A stretch of DNA of 64,000 nucleotides from contig RDEW01000004.1 of assembly GCA_011109175.1 (NCBI GenBank), positions 954,030 through 1,018,029 on the forward strand. The letters are read 5' to 3'. Position 1 is the first letter of the stretch; each line of letters starts with the position of its first letter. The notes below the pieces were generated by a model that did not search any database, had not been told where the DNA came from, and was given only the letters and a program-made list of their open reading frames with translations. Source of the DNA: Dicyema japonicum (taxonomy: Eukaryota; Dicyemida; Rhombozoa; Dicyemidae). Made by a program: the position numbers and the translations under genes. Positions 1-9,561 of this stretch are shown piece by piece.

Positions 1-70
1 GATTCGAACCCGTAGCCTAAACCACTTAAGCCCGACACCTAACCACTATGCCACTCGGCCAGCCTAGGAA
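1..70 (-). repeat. tRNA-Leu-derived SINE or degenerate tRNA (cut by window edge)
   Basis: On the minus strand there is an RNA polymerase III A-box-like stretch (TGGCCGAGTGG, then TTAGGTG) and a perfect B-box/T-loop (GGGTTCGAATC). The order and the CTTAAG anticodon-loop segment resemble tRNA-Leu(UAA). An extra CATAGTGG duplicates part of the D-loop and the anticodon stem does not pair, so this is more likely a tRNA-derived SINE than a working tRNA. The 3' end lies outside the window. Confidence 0.5.
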
Positions 71-217
71 TTGTGTGTCCTGGCTATGCGGAGCTATAAA
101 TACTATGGCTCTCGTGAAAAGGCTTTATTAAAAACCAGTACATAATCCATTTAATGATAACTTTCCTTGCAAGACTAATTAAGTTTCCGAGTAGAATTCA
201 GAAGGTGACCCCAGTAG

Positions 218-1241
218 CTACTTCTGCTGCTCGATTACTTTCTGTTGCATAATTTTGTCATAAGCATATTTTGATTTCTTTCCAAATTTGCAATTATCAA
301 AGTATTCCCAGAAACATCTTCAAGACTTGCATCAGCAGTGGCATACAATACAGTCTGTGCACCATCTTCCACCGTCTATTAGTCAACATTGTAATATCTC
401 ACCCTGCCAAAAAGTTTCATGACATATTTCAAAATGGAATATAATGGAACTTTCTCATAAAAATTACTATAAATGACTCCAGGATGCAGTGCATTAAAAG
501 TAACGTAATTATGCGGAATTTTATCAGCAATGCATTGACAGAAATATAGCTGACATAGTTTGCTGTTGCCATATGATTTGGTTATATCAAGAGATTTCCC
601 TTTCAACAACTCCTCGTTTATCCTCCCTGCCAACTTGTGTGCCCACGAACTAACGAAAACGACTCTACTTGGTTGACTTTCAATCAATTTATCTTAAATA
701 TATTCATGAAATGACCCAATAAAAGTTTAGTGAGGAGAAAAGGAGCAAAGTAGTTAACCTGCATCACAGTCTCAAATCCGTCTTTGGTTTCCTCATAATT
801 AAACGCTAAAATAATCCATCAAATAACAAGCAAGCCCAGCGTTGTGAATAAGAGCGTACAAATTGCTCTCCTCCTGGCAAAATTCATAAGAAAATTTCTT
901 GACTGATTCAAAGGAAGCAAGGTCGAGTTCCATAACTTTAATATTTGAATTTCCCGTATCATTTTCTATCCTATTGGCTGCCATTTGGGCATTTGCTACG
1001 TTTCTGCATGCCAATATCACACGTGATCCTCTGTGGGCTAATCCTTTCGAAATTTCATAGCCAATTCCTATAATATCACAAATCTTAATTATTCACCAGA
1101 TGCACCCCCAGTCACTATTATTGTCTTACCGGACAAGTTTTTGCGACTATCATAGACTTTGGTCATTGTTTTCATATAAATCCAGTAAATGAAATAAAAA
1201 ATATAGAAAATTATCAAGAAACCCCCCAAACTCCAAAACAT
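218..1241 (-). CDS. Short-chain dehydrogenase/reductase, retinol dehydrogenase 11-14-like
   Basis: NAD(P)-dependent oxidoreductase of the SDR family, probably acting on retinoids or other lipid carbonyls at a membrane. Five exons (1097-1241, 828-1067, 716-805, 403-692, 218-375) are joined by introns of 29, 22, 23 and 27 nt. The first exon encodes a hydrophobic membrane anchor. The cofactor motif TGGASGIG is split by intron 1. ACRN, the structural NNAG-like HNAG, the catalytic Ser (VSS) and the YGNSK active site follow in the usual order, then the HPG motif. The product is about 300 residues, normal for the family. In the last exon one base seems missing near 306: the natural C-terminus ending KVIEQQK is one frame away, whereas the literal frame stops at 235. 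The family is certain; the exact substrate cannot be read. Confidence 0.88.
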
Positions 1242-1827
1242 TTAATTAACTACTTTTAATATTTATTGAAAATAAGTAAATTTTTAATTAATTATATATT
1301 TAACAAAAAACGAAAATTCCCAAGGATCTTTTAAAAATTACCTTTAATAAGCACTTGAGACCGGAAGAGTAAGAAAAAATCTGTTTACTATATATATTTT
1401 ATGTCAGAATACACTACAGTCAATTCACCTTATTATTGCGGTAAAAGTCGCTAATTTGGTAGACTCTCAGCTGGTGTTTACCATTTTCTTTTTAATCAAC
1501 TGATCCTCATATATGTCAAATACATGACATATGATATGAGTCTGTGTTTTTCAGTTTTTACCTTTATGACTTTCAAATAAGTAACAAGGCTCTCTTACAT
1601 ACTCAATTCTGAATGACAGCAGTCACACCAAAATCACTTTACTTTATGACAAGGCTAAACAATTCCGTTGAATCAGTTTTTAGAGATTTTTTGGACATTA
1701 ACAGTGACACAACCTCTTGAGTATATATCATCTCGGTGGACACATATCTTTCTGATATGAATTTTAACCCTAAATTTTGAGTTTTACAAAAAGTTAGAAA
1801 TTCTATCGAAAGTAAAAGATTATTTTA
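1242..1827. other. Intergenic, AT-rich
   Basis: Upstream flank of the dehydrogenase gene. I see no coding signature, tRNA or repeat here; the sequence is AT-rich with short direct TATATA stretches only. Confidence 0.5.
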
Positions 1828-2256
1828 TTACAAATGCCCTCTCGTGTCGAAGAAGTGCAGGAAGATTCCCAGGACAAAGGCGATCAAAGGAATAGTCAAG
1901 CGAGCCCTGGAGTCAGCGGGATACCCTGCCATACTTGAACCTGTTGTCCTGGACACGAAACGGAAAACTTCCTGACGGGCCCATCCAACATTGTCGGGAG
2001 TGTGGTAGACACAGTGTATGCCGGCTGAAAAAACAATGAATGCAAGATAAAAAAATATGAAACATTGCACGATCGGTTCACTTTCTATCCCATTGTGGTC
2101 AAGACAACTGGAGGAATAAGTGGAAAATCGAAACTTGGACACCTAGCTACAATAAAAAGCCACGACACACGCGAGACCCGATGGCTTCTCCAGTTGATTT
2201 CAGTTGCAAACATGAGAAGCAACGCAACGTCGATAATGTCCACTTTGGATGGTTGA
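1828..2256 (+). mobile_element. Family F retroelement, C-terminal domain relic (copy 1)
   Basis: A decayed 3' piece of a non-LTR-like element. Frame-shifting translation gives LSCRRSAGR, then RALESAGYPAILEP, then FYPIVVKTTGGISG and finally LLQLISVA with NATSI. These are, in order, the same landmarks as in the other five copies of this family in the window (LSCKRSAGR, RALEAAGFPAVLEP, and a QRLSVA-type end). The KRPDG segment is scrambled by frameshifts. The gene for the dehydrogenase next door is unrelated. Confidence 0.7.
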
Positions 2257-2435
2257 TTGCTAAAGTTTGTCAAACTATTATTACAAACAAATAAGTTTTA
2301 TTAATTACATTTATTTATAGAATCACGAAAATCAATTGTAATTAATTAACACTAAGAAAGCTGAATTCCTCTCTTCTCCAAATAATTCTTTTTTTGATAT
2401 TCCTTTATATTGTCAGTGTTCAAGTTAGATAGGTC

Positions 2436-3590
2436 ACATTGTATTTATTATTATTATGGCACTTTCACGAAAGCCATAATGCCCCGCATGTGCAACACTC
2501 AAAGAAACAATATTTATAGTTAATCTCTTCCATCTTCCTCTGCGAATGCGAGTGATCTCAATTCGTTCAGGTCGTCCCCCATCTTTAGATTTTTTTAGAT
2601 CTTTGTTTAGGGAAGTCGGAAGTGTCGATCTAGGTAGTCCGCGGAAGGGTTTGTCACAACTGTCAAAGTAATCTTCCATTGCTTTGTTAGCGGTGCGTCC
2701 GGGTTTATTCTTAGTACATGCCTAAATAGCCTCCACCGGCAATCTATCACATCCTTGCTGATGTAAGAACACATACACTTGTTGTAAATACCAGTGGTTG
2801 ATATTATTCGTGGCCACTCCATTCCGAGTAAGCTTCTTAGTTGCCTTCAATGGAACGAATCCAGTTTCGATAGTTCGTTGAAGGAACTTCCCCAGGTCCC
2901 AGCGTTGTACAGTAAGATCGGTTTCACAAACACGTTGTAAAGCCTGCATCTGATGTCAATTCCAAGTCCTTTGGCCTTAGCCATCCTTTCTTCAGTTTAG
3001 CCATTGCCGCATTTGCCAGTGTTTTCCTCCTTAGTACATCTTCAGCGTCTCCTACTAGAGAGCGGAGCTTATTAGTACGTCTCTTTCATGAGTAATATCG
3101 TCTTCTCTTTTGATTTCCGTAATTTCAGTTTTGTTTACATTTACGCTGAGAAACCATTTCTCAAGCTCCGCAGGTGCATTTTCTAGTAGGTGTTGGAGTG
3201 CGGTCACGTCCCGTGATACGAAATCCACATCATCCGCATAAGATGTCTCTTCTATGTCTCCTATATAGCATTTACGGAGGTCGCGGAGTGCAGATTCAAG
3301 GTATATGGTGAATAGTAAAGGGGAGAGGGAATCACCCTGGGGTGTCCCAATCGTTGTTTTGAAACTGCGGGAAGTTGCTCCTTCTGTCCTCACAGATAGT
3401 CTTGTGTTCGCAAGTAGTAGTCTGATTATCCTAACCGACGATTCATCCAATATTTGCTCAAGCACATTCATCAGTTTCTGTCTGTTTATTGAGTCAAAAG
3501 CTCTGGAGAGATCTATTCCCAACACGGTCGTTGCGCTCTTGAATCTTTGGTGCGTTGCACAGCGCCATCTATGGCTCCGTAGACCTCCCT
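2436..3590 (-). mobile_element. Family A non-LTR retrotransposon, 5'-truncated (copy 1)
   Basis: Reverse transcriptase part of a LINE. On the minus strand the RT palm motifs are visible: GIDLSRAFDSINR (motif A), GTPQGDSLSPLLF (motif B) and SYADDVDF (motif C, catalytic YADD), followed by WFLSVNVNKTE. After a frame break comes the 3' region with a WRLFRHVLR motif, RGLPRSTLP and a tail made of ATT repeats with a hairpin at 2453-2480. The 5' side stops abruptly at about 3590, where family B sequence begins. Not functional: several frameshifts and no endonuclease. Confidence 0.85.
2453..2480. repeat. Terminal hairpin of family A
   Basis: Arms ATTATGGC..CTTTC and GAAAGCCATAAT pair over about 12 bp with a 2-nt bulge and a 2-nt loop. 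It sits at the 3' end of the family A copy next to an ATT-repeat tail, where non-LTR elements often carry the RNA structure used for priming. Confidence 0.5.
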
Positions 3591-4330
3591 TCTCGGAACC
3601 CACTTTGTATTTGAGTGCAATAAATCTTGCGATAGTGGTCATATGGGTTTTCCTTTGTTTTAGGACCCGCAATATTCCTGCCCTTCGAAGACACATTGAA
3701 GATTTCCTCTACTTTTTACCTCCAATAGCTTTTTGCTGATTGCTTCTTTTTCAAATTGTCATATGCGCATTGTGCAGCATAAATAATGTCAGTTATTTCA
3801 TTCATGTCCGTTGGCGGAGATGACGACACATAATTTGATATCACTGCATTTAATGTAATAAGAACATGATTATGGAATCTTCTGTGTGGGTTTCCTTCCA
3901 TCTCGGGGAACTGATTTAAATCTCTCAACTTGAACATAAAATTCTTTTTTGCATCTTTCATACATAGAAATTTCTGTTTTTGCTAAGTTGTTCTCCGAGC
4001 GTCCTGATCCGATTAAGCATCTCGACTTTTCTGGTCCACGTGGGTCTTTTTATTAGGCTTTACATTCAATAGTTTTCTAACGCCGAGTACACCTTTATGA
4101 GTGGAGAAACGAGCATTGAATTGCTGGACAATGAGACTCCATCCACCCCGAGAGATTTTCCCGAATCTCCTTTTCGCAGAGTTGACAACCATTGAGATCC
4201 ACTCGATCCTGTCACCTGATCGAATCTCAGTGATTAATGCTTTAAGGGACAGCAGATGAGCAGGAACATTTCCCACAGGAGATCTTATGCTAGTTCCATT
4301 GGCATCATGTAGTCCCGAAGACACACTTCT
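3590..4330 (-). mobile_element. Family B retroelement, internally deleted (copy 1)
   Basis: Minus-strand pieces line up with the near-intact family B copy at 28602-32290. From 5' to 3' they are a segment with RFGKISRGGW (compare RFGRIPRGGW), a segment with ITDIIYAAQCAYD (compare ITDILYAAQCAYM), and CLRRAGILRVLK with TIARFIALKY (compare CLRRSGILRVIK, TIAGFLASKY). Everything between the second and third segment, including the whole reverse transcriptase, is missing. The C-terminal nuclease is also gone because family A follows directly. Confidence 0.78.
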
Positions 4331-4451
4331 AATTGGTTTCTATCTTCAATATTCTCTGTAAGACAGCCCTCAGGATTTGTTTGCAAACTGGTGAAAACAT
4401 AGCACCACTAGAACAAAAACTTGATAGATTTATTAAAATGTAATTACAAAT

Positions 4452-6064
4452 TCAGATATTTTTAGTAAATTTCTCATAATTATGTTCAAAATTAATATGC
4501 TTAGCACAAAATGCAGCAAAGTCAATCAGTCTGACATCATCGTACTGTCTCCCAATAAGCTGACATGACATCGGCAAGCCTTCCTGTGACAAACCACATG
4601 GAATTGAAATGGCCGGCAATCCTACAATAAGAAAAACTCTCAACCAGTCAAACTAGCAGGTAACGTAAAGATATCATATTTATTGTCCGTCCCCAAAGTC
4701 TCTGCTTTCTTTGACTCTTCCCACGTGGGTGGAAAACAGAAAACCGTTGGCAGCAAAATATAGTCAACAGACGAAAAGGCACGGATGAAATCATCAAATA
4801 TCAATTTTCTAACTTTCAGGGCTTTTTCGTAGTACGCTTTATAATTCCTGACAAGTTAACAAAAAAACGACTCTTTTAAGGTGAAATAATTTCCGGCTAT
4901 AATTCTTTTTTTGACTTCATTTCCAAGAGATCGAGTTCTCACAACTCCAACGGCTTCCTCGAAATTTGATGTATCTCCATCGGAACTGAACCCTAGGATA
5001 TTTGATGATGTTAACCATAACGGACGCCATCGTACCTTGCCATATTTGATGCAACGTCTCCACAGCAAAGCACATCATAGCACATCCCGCAGTAACCCAT
5101 GTTGTTCAATTTCACATCTTTTTCAATTTTTATGTTATTTTTGGATAATAAACCAATCACTTTGTCTATTCCGTTCAAAACCTGGGAGTCAACATGATCT
5201 GCAAAGCCAATATCAGCCACTCCAACTCGAATACTTGACAAATCAGCATGATTTACTCCAAAATCACAAGTGACATTCGACATTGTCATATCTCGACCAT
5301 CAGGGCCGGTACAGACATACTTTAATACTGTCTTTATATCAGAAATGTGTCGGGAAATAAACGAAGGGGTGTCCATCGTATTTGCAAGGGGGATAAGTCC
5401 ATGACGGGAACACAAACCATAAGATGGTTTAAAACCAACCACTCCGCAAAATGACGCAGGAAGTCTAGCAGATCCTCCAGTGTCCTCTCCAATAGAACTA
5501 CTGATAAACATTAAATTCATACACAGTGGAAACACCTAGAAGAGCAGACACGGCAGAACCGCTAGAACTTCCTCCACATACACGTAATTCATCCCACGGA
5601 TTCCTTGTTCCCCCAAAACAGCTATTTCGTCCAGAACACCTAGACAATTAACTGCCTGGGTTACCCCATGCTGAATTCATCCAAATTCGTTTTGGCGGTG
5701 ATAACAGCTCCGTTCCCGATCAGCCTCTCAATTACAGTGGCCGAGTAAGAAGGAATAAAATTTGTCAGTGTTTTTGATGCGCATGTCGTTGGAAAAGCTT
5801 CAACGCAAAATGAGTCTTTGACTGTGACTGTTAGTCCGTAGAGAGGTCCTTTTTGTGATTAAAAAATACTTTTAATTTTGAAATTTTTAAAATATAAGTT
5901 TAAAAATTTGTCTTTATTAAGCTTGAATATCAGAGCATTATATCTTTCAGTTTGAGTGAGAGATTTCCAAATTGAATCTGCTATCTCATTTTCTCCAAAA
6001 CATTTTCTCACCTACACATCACATGAATAAAATTAACAGAATCAAATGTTCCGTACAAGCGCAT
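4452..6064 (-). CDS. QRSL1: Glutamyl-tRNA(Gln) amidotransferase subunit A, mitochondrial
   Basis: Amidase subunit of the GatCAB complex, which converts misacylated Glu-tRNA(Gln) to Gln-tRNA(Gln) in mitochondria. Eight exons (6038-6064, 5870-6011, 5665-5848, 5523-5639, 5016-5500, 4872-4992, 4645-4847, 4452-4621) are joined by seven introns of 26, 21, 25, 22, 23, 24 and 23 nt, all GT-AG, giving an uninterrupted 482-residue protein (the human protein is slightly longer). The amidase-signature triad is visible: Lys in TVTVKDSF, then GGSSSGSA and GEDTGGSARLPA supplying the two serines. GFKPSYGLCSRHGLIPL and LPAISIPCG are strongly GatA-like. The start is the first ATG in a short 27-nt exon; it is the least certain part. 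No frameshift was seen. Confidence 0.93.
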
Positions 6065-6088
6065 GCTTTTAAAATTTTAGTCATAATT

Positions 6089-6940
6089 AATTTTAAATTA
6101 TTATAAGCAGCATGCGTAAAATTATAATATTTATAATTTCACTCATGCACCATTCAAAACAATCCTCCTAACCAACCTCTTCCAACCTCCTCGATCGTAA
6201 GAGAGCTTCCTCAGCTCGTCCAGGTCGGCCCCACATCTTAGACGTTTGTTGACGAGCTTTAGATATCTGTCAAGTGTTTCTGGTAGTGTAATACGCCGGC
6301 GTCCACGAAACCACGGTCTCATGAAGTAATCCTCTATTGCTATGTTGGCTGGGGCACCAAATCCATACATAATATATGTCCAAATAGCCTCCAGCGCATA
6401 TCAACAATTTCGAGACTTAGTGGACTCGTGCAACATTTCTTGTATAGCGATTCCTTGTTTATTTTTGCTGATCAGTTCAGTAAGGATTTAAGTTGTCTTC
6501 GATGGAAAGAGTCTAATCCAAGTTGTTCGGTTTTGGGCGTCCCCCAGGTCGATGAATTGTACATTCGGATCGGCTTGACAAAGGCTTCATACAGTCTCGA
6601 ACGAAGTTATGTTCAGGATCGTCGTTTGCCAATCCACTCTTTCTTCAACTTGTTCACCGTTATCCAAGTGAGGGCCTTCCTTCTGGAAATATCTTTACTG
6701 TCTCCAAATAAAGAGCCAAGTTTGTTTGTTTTTCGCCATGTTTCACTTGATCTACTTTCCATTCTCCTGATTTCCACAATTTCGGTTTTTGGGGTGTTCA
6801 TTCCAAGGAACCATCGGTTCAGATTGATCCTTTGTGATCATTTTGATTATCTAGCCGATGGACTAGGTCGTCCGCTTGTGACCCAAGGATACCTGACATC
6901 CCAACACCGACAAATGATCCTCAGAAATAATTAGGTTTTT
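6089..6940 (-). mobile_element. Family A non-LTR retrotransposon, 3' part (copy 2)
   Basis: Contains only the region after the reverse transcriptase core: KTEIVEIRRMES (compare KTEITEIKRED in copy 1), FVKPIRMYNSSTWG, LYKKCCTSPLSLEIVDMRWRLFGHIL and FRGRRRITLPETL, with stop codons and frame changes between them. The tail runs into ATTATAA-type sequence at about 6096-6122, which recurs at 53326-53352. Confidence 0.75.
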
Positions 6941-6949
6941 CTTTTTGAT

Positions 6950-7160
6950 CCTTGTCTTTCTAGGAAGCATTGCCTGGTTCGACGTGGAACTAACTAAATC
7001 TTTCTGAGAATACAACACACAGGATTTCGAATATTTACAAGGTCGTCTAACATTGCTTCATTTGCCAGTAGGTTCCAAAAGAAAATACCAGCATAAGAGA
7101 ACGCATTTTTAATGTCATGAGACAGGCATTCCGAGGGAAACAACTCAACTTTCATATAGG
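6950..7160 (-). mobile_element. Jockey-like LINE tail, short relic
   Basis: Minus-strand translation gives SRNACLMTLKNAF with GIFFWNLLAN, resembling the FFPR..WN.LP tail of Jockey-type ORF2 proteins. The stretch 7061-7150 is similar at the nucleotide level to 27940-28010 (shared GGTTCCA.AA.AAA and CAG.C.T.CGAGG words), so it is a dispersed repeat. Family assignment is tentative. Confidence 0.45.
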
Positions 7161-7239
7161 GGATAAATCAAACATAAAATAAAATAAGAAAGCAAACGGT
7201 AAGTTGCGGTTAACCACAAAATTAACATGAAAATTACAG

Positions 7240-8425
7240 GCATATCTGTCGTCCATACTATTTTCTTGGATGCCCACTTGGCAGTGCAGAATTACGGAAA
7301 CACTTTCAGTCCAAAGCTCAAGAACATTCCCTCTTTACGAAAAGACTTGCTATTCTGGATTTCCACACATCTTTTTTCCTCATGAGGAGAAGCTTATGTT
7401 TGTCAAAATTGCAATACGCTCTGCGGAGTTCTCAGTGCTTGGCCATCGAGATATGCTACTGAGTCTGGCTTGATCAGACGCCAAGGCAAACCGTCGAGTC
7501 ACTACTAAATATACGTTTTGACGAACTGGGTTGAACACAATGCAAACTTCCTTCAAATCCCGAAAGAGTTGACCTAAAATCGGTTTTAGAAATTGCCCAT
7601 CCGGCATACCTATAGTCGCTTTCGAGGTACAGTCATCTCGTACGAGAAATCTTACGTCACCCAACTGGACTTTTTATTTATTTGACGAAGCTTGCGTGCA
7701 GTGGAGGGAAGCAGGATTTCAGCTGATGTTTCGAATCAGAACAAATGAGACGCAATTTCCTGCAAGGCTATCGTTGATATTCTAAAGCAAGAGTCGAACC
7801 AACACCGACTAGCCTGTTTGTTATGGGAGTGGTGTATTTCCATGCTCTTCTTTCGGAACTCGGAATAGAACAACGATTGGGACTTGACGTCAGTCAGAAA
7901 CACATATACCATTGTGGAGGACTAGTTGACATCAAAGGACTACATCATTTGTCTTGCAAAAGGAGTGCAGGTCGCTCACCTCGTCACGCCGTATTGAATA
8001 ATGTTATTCTGCGAACTTTAGAGGCAGTAGGCTTCCCAGCTTAACTGGAGCCTATTGGACTCGATCGTGGAGATGGCAAGAGACCAGACGGAATGACGCT
8101 TTTCCAATATTCACAAGTAACCTGTTTTAGATACCTTCTCCACTTCGTTCCTTCTGATATGTGCTCAGAAACCTAGATCTGCGGCCAATAGCAGAATTGA
8201 CCAAGATCCAGAAGTACTCGGCCATTGGAGACTGGTACCGATTCACACTAGTGGCCATAGAAACGTCGAGAGCCGTAGGATCTTTCACTGCGGCTTTTCT
8301 GAAAGAAATAGGAGAGAAACTAGCGAGCAGAAAAAAACCCTGTGAATCGTTCTGGCTAAGGCAACGAGTCGGGATTTCCTCATTACGAGTAAACTCATTC
8401 TCAATCCTATCTACAAAGGCTCATT
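7240..8425 (+). mobile_element. Family F retroelement, 3' half relic (copy 2)
   Basis: Plus-strand frames read LGCPLGSAELRKHF, then RLAILDFHTSFFLMR, a thumb-like region, then the C-terminal domain: YHCGGLVDIKGLHHLSCKRSAGR, RTLEAVGFPA (stop), LEPIGLDRGDGKRPDGMTLF, and finally VAIETSRAVGSF with WLRQRVGIS. These are the same landmarks as in the other copies. The RT catalytic core is absent upstream. The element is a pseudogene with several stops. KRPDGMTLF is followed by a gap where the nuclease-like WD core should be. Confidence 0.82.
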
Positions 8426-8589
8426 TCTTTTTTCTGTCTTTTTTCAGTGATAAAAAATTTTTTGATTAAAAAAGGAAGACTTTACAGATTAAATTAAAAT
8501 TATTCAGAGTTAAAAAATAAATACAGATATAAAGTCGAATTATAGGAGGTTTTTAAAAATCGATTTAATAAAACACGTAATCATAGAGC

Positions 8590-8790
8590 CGCGTGGTTAC
8601 ATATGGTGCCATTTGGTTACCTGATTGAAGATTTCTCTCCCTTCCCTCTGGTGGCGTCATTGGATCTACTTTACTTAGGAGACGCCCAATGCCTGTGCAG
8701 CATTTAAAAGGTCCATTCATTACACCGGGAGACAATTTCGTTCCCTTGCGATCTGGATCACAGTGCTTGGGTGAAGGTCTTGCTGGAACA
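8590..8790. repeat. Unclassified dispersed repeat (copy 1)
   Basis: Shares ordered words (TCATTGGAT, GGAGACGC, CAATGCC, GCATT.AAAAG, GAGACAATTT.GTTCC) with 39645-39737 and, more weakly, with 48350-48640. No coding potential was seen. Confidence 0.6.
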
Positions 8791-9513
8791 CCTCAGGATC
8801 AAGGAATTAGGTTTTACCCTTGGTCTTTGGAATAATTTAATAAATTAAATCCGTACAAGTCAGAATTGAATATTTAAGAATGATAAGATGACTCAGAATT
8901 ATCATTGTAATAAAAATAATTTTAAATGAAACTCATAAAAAGTAAGGGTTTGAAGGACCCTTATAAGTTTTCAGTGATTATATGTGCAAGTCGCATTATG
9001 ATTGAATCAAGTGTTATTCAATAGATTTGTAATGGCCTGATGTAAGGTTAATCACATAAAATGGGTTTAGTACACGTTGGAGGGAATATAAAAGAAACAA
9101 TTACTTTTTCAAAAGTTTAAACTATTAAACAACAGTAAAATTTACACGATAACAAAGAAATAATTCAAGATTGATGTAAAATCGATGAACAGCCAATAAT
9201 ACTTAAATTAACGAATAATGAAAGAGTATACGCAAATCGGCTCAAAATTGATGCAAATTATCACCAATTAGTGATAATTTTAATCTTAAATGGGTCGATT
9301 ATTTAAATGCGAATTAATATAAAAATATGCACTGATTGCATATTCTGCTGGAGAAATCTGGAGTTTTCAGATTATTTTATTCTTTCATATGTGGCGGTAT
9401 TATTTTATTTTGCCCGTTTCATTGTTTGATTTAATAAGCGCATGCCGTTTTGCAGAATGCTACGTATCGTTTCCAGTCTTTTCTGAGTTTTTCCTTCATA
9501 AGTTATTTTTAAG
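8791..9513. other. Intergenic, AT-rich
   Basis: AT-rich upstream flank of the ARID1-like gene. I see no gene, tRNA or recognisable element. Confidence 0.5.
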
Positions 9514-9544
9514 GTAATTCACGTGCTTTTAATTTAATTTTTAG
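9514..9544 (+). other. Possible 5'UTR mini-intron or splice acceptor before the ARID1-like gene
   Basis: AAG then GTAATT at 9514 and TTTTTAG ending at 9544 delimit a 31-nt GT-AG interval just before the start codon at 9562. It could be an ordinary mini-intron in the leader, or the TTTTTAG could serve as a trans-splice acceptor. The sequence alone does not decide. Confidence 0.35.
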
Positions 9545-9561
9545 ACTATTTTAAACACGGA

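Noticed and set aside
3305-3739. Open plus-strand frame of 144 codons
   Set aside because: It is antisense to the family A and B reverse-transcriptase sequence, which shows clear RT motifs on the minus strand.
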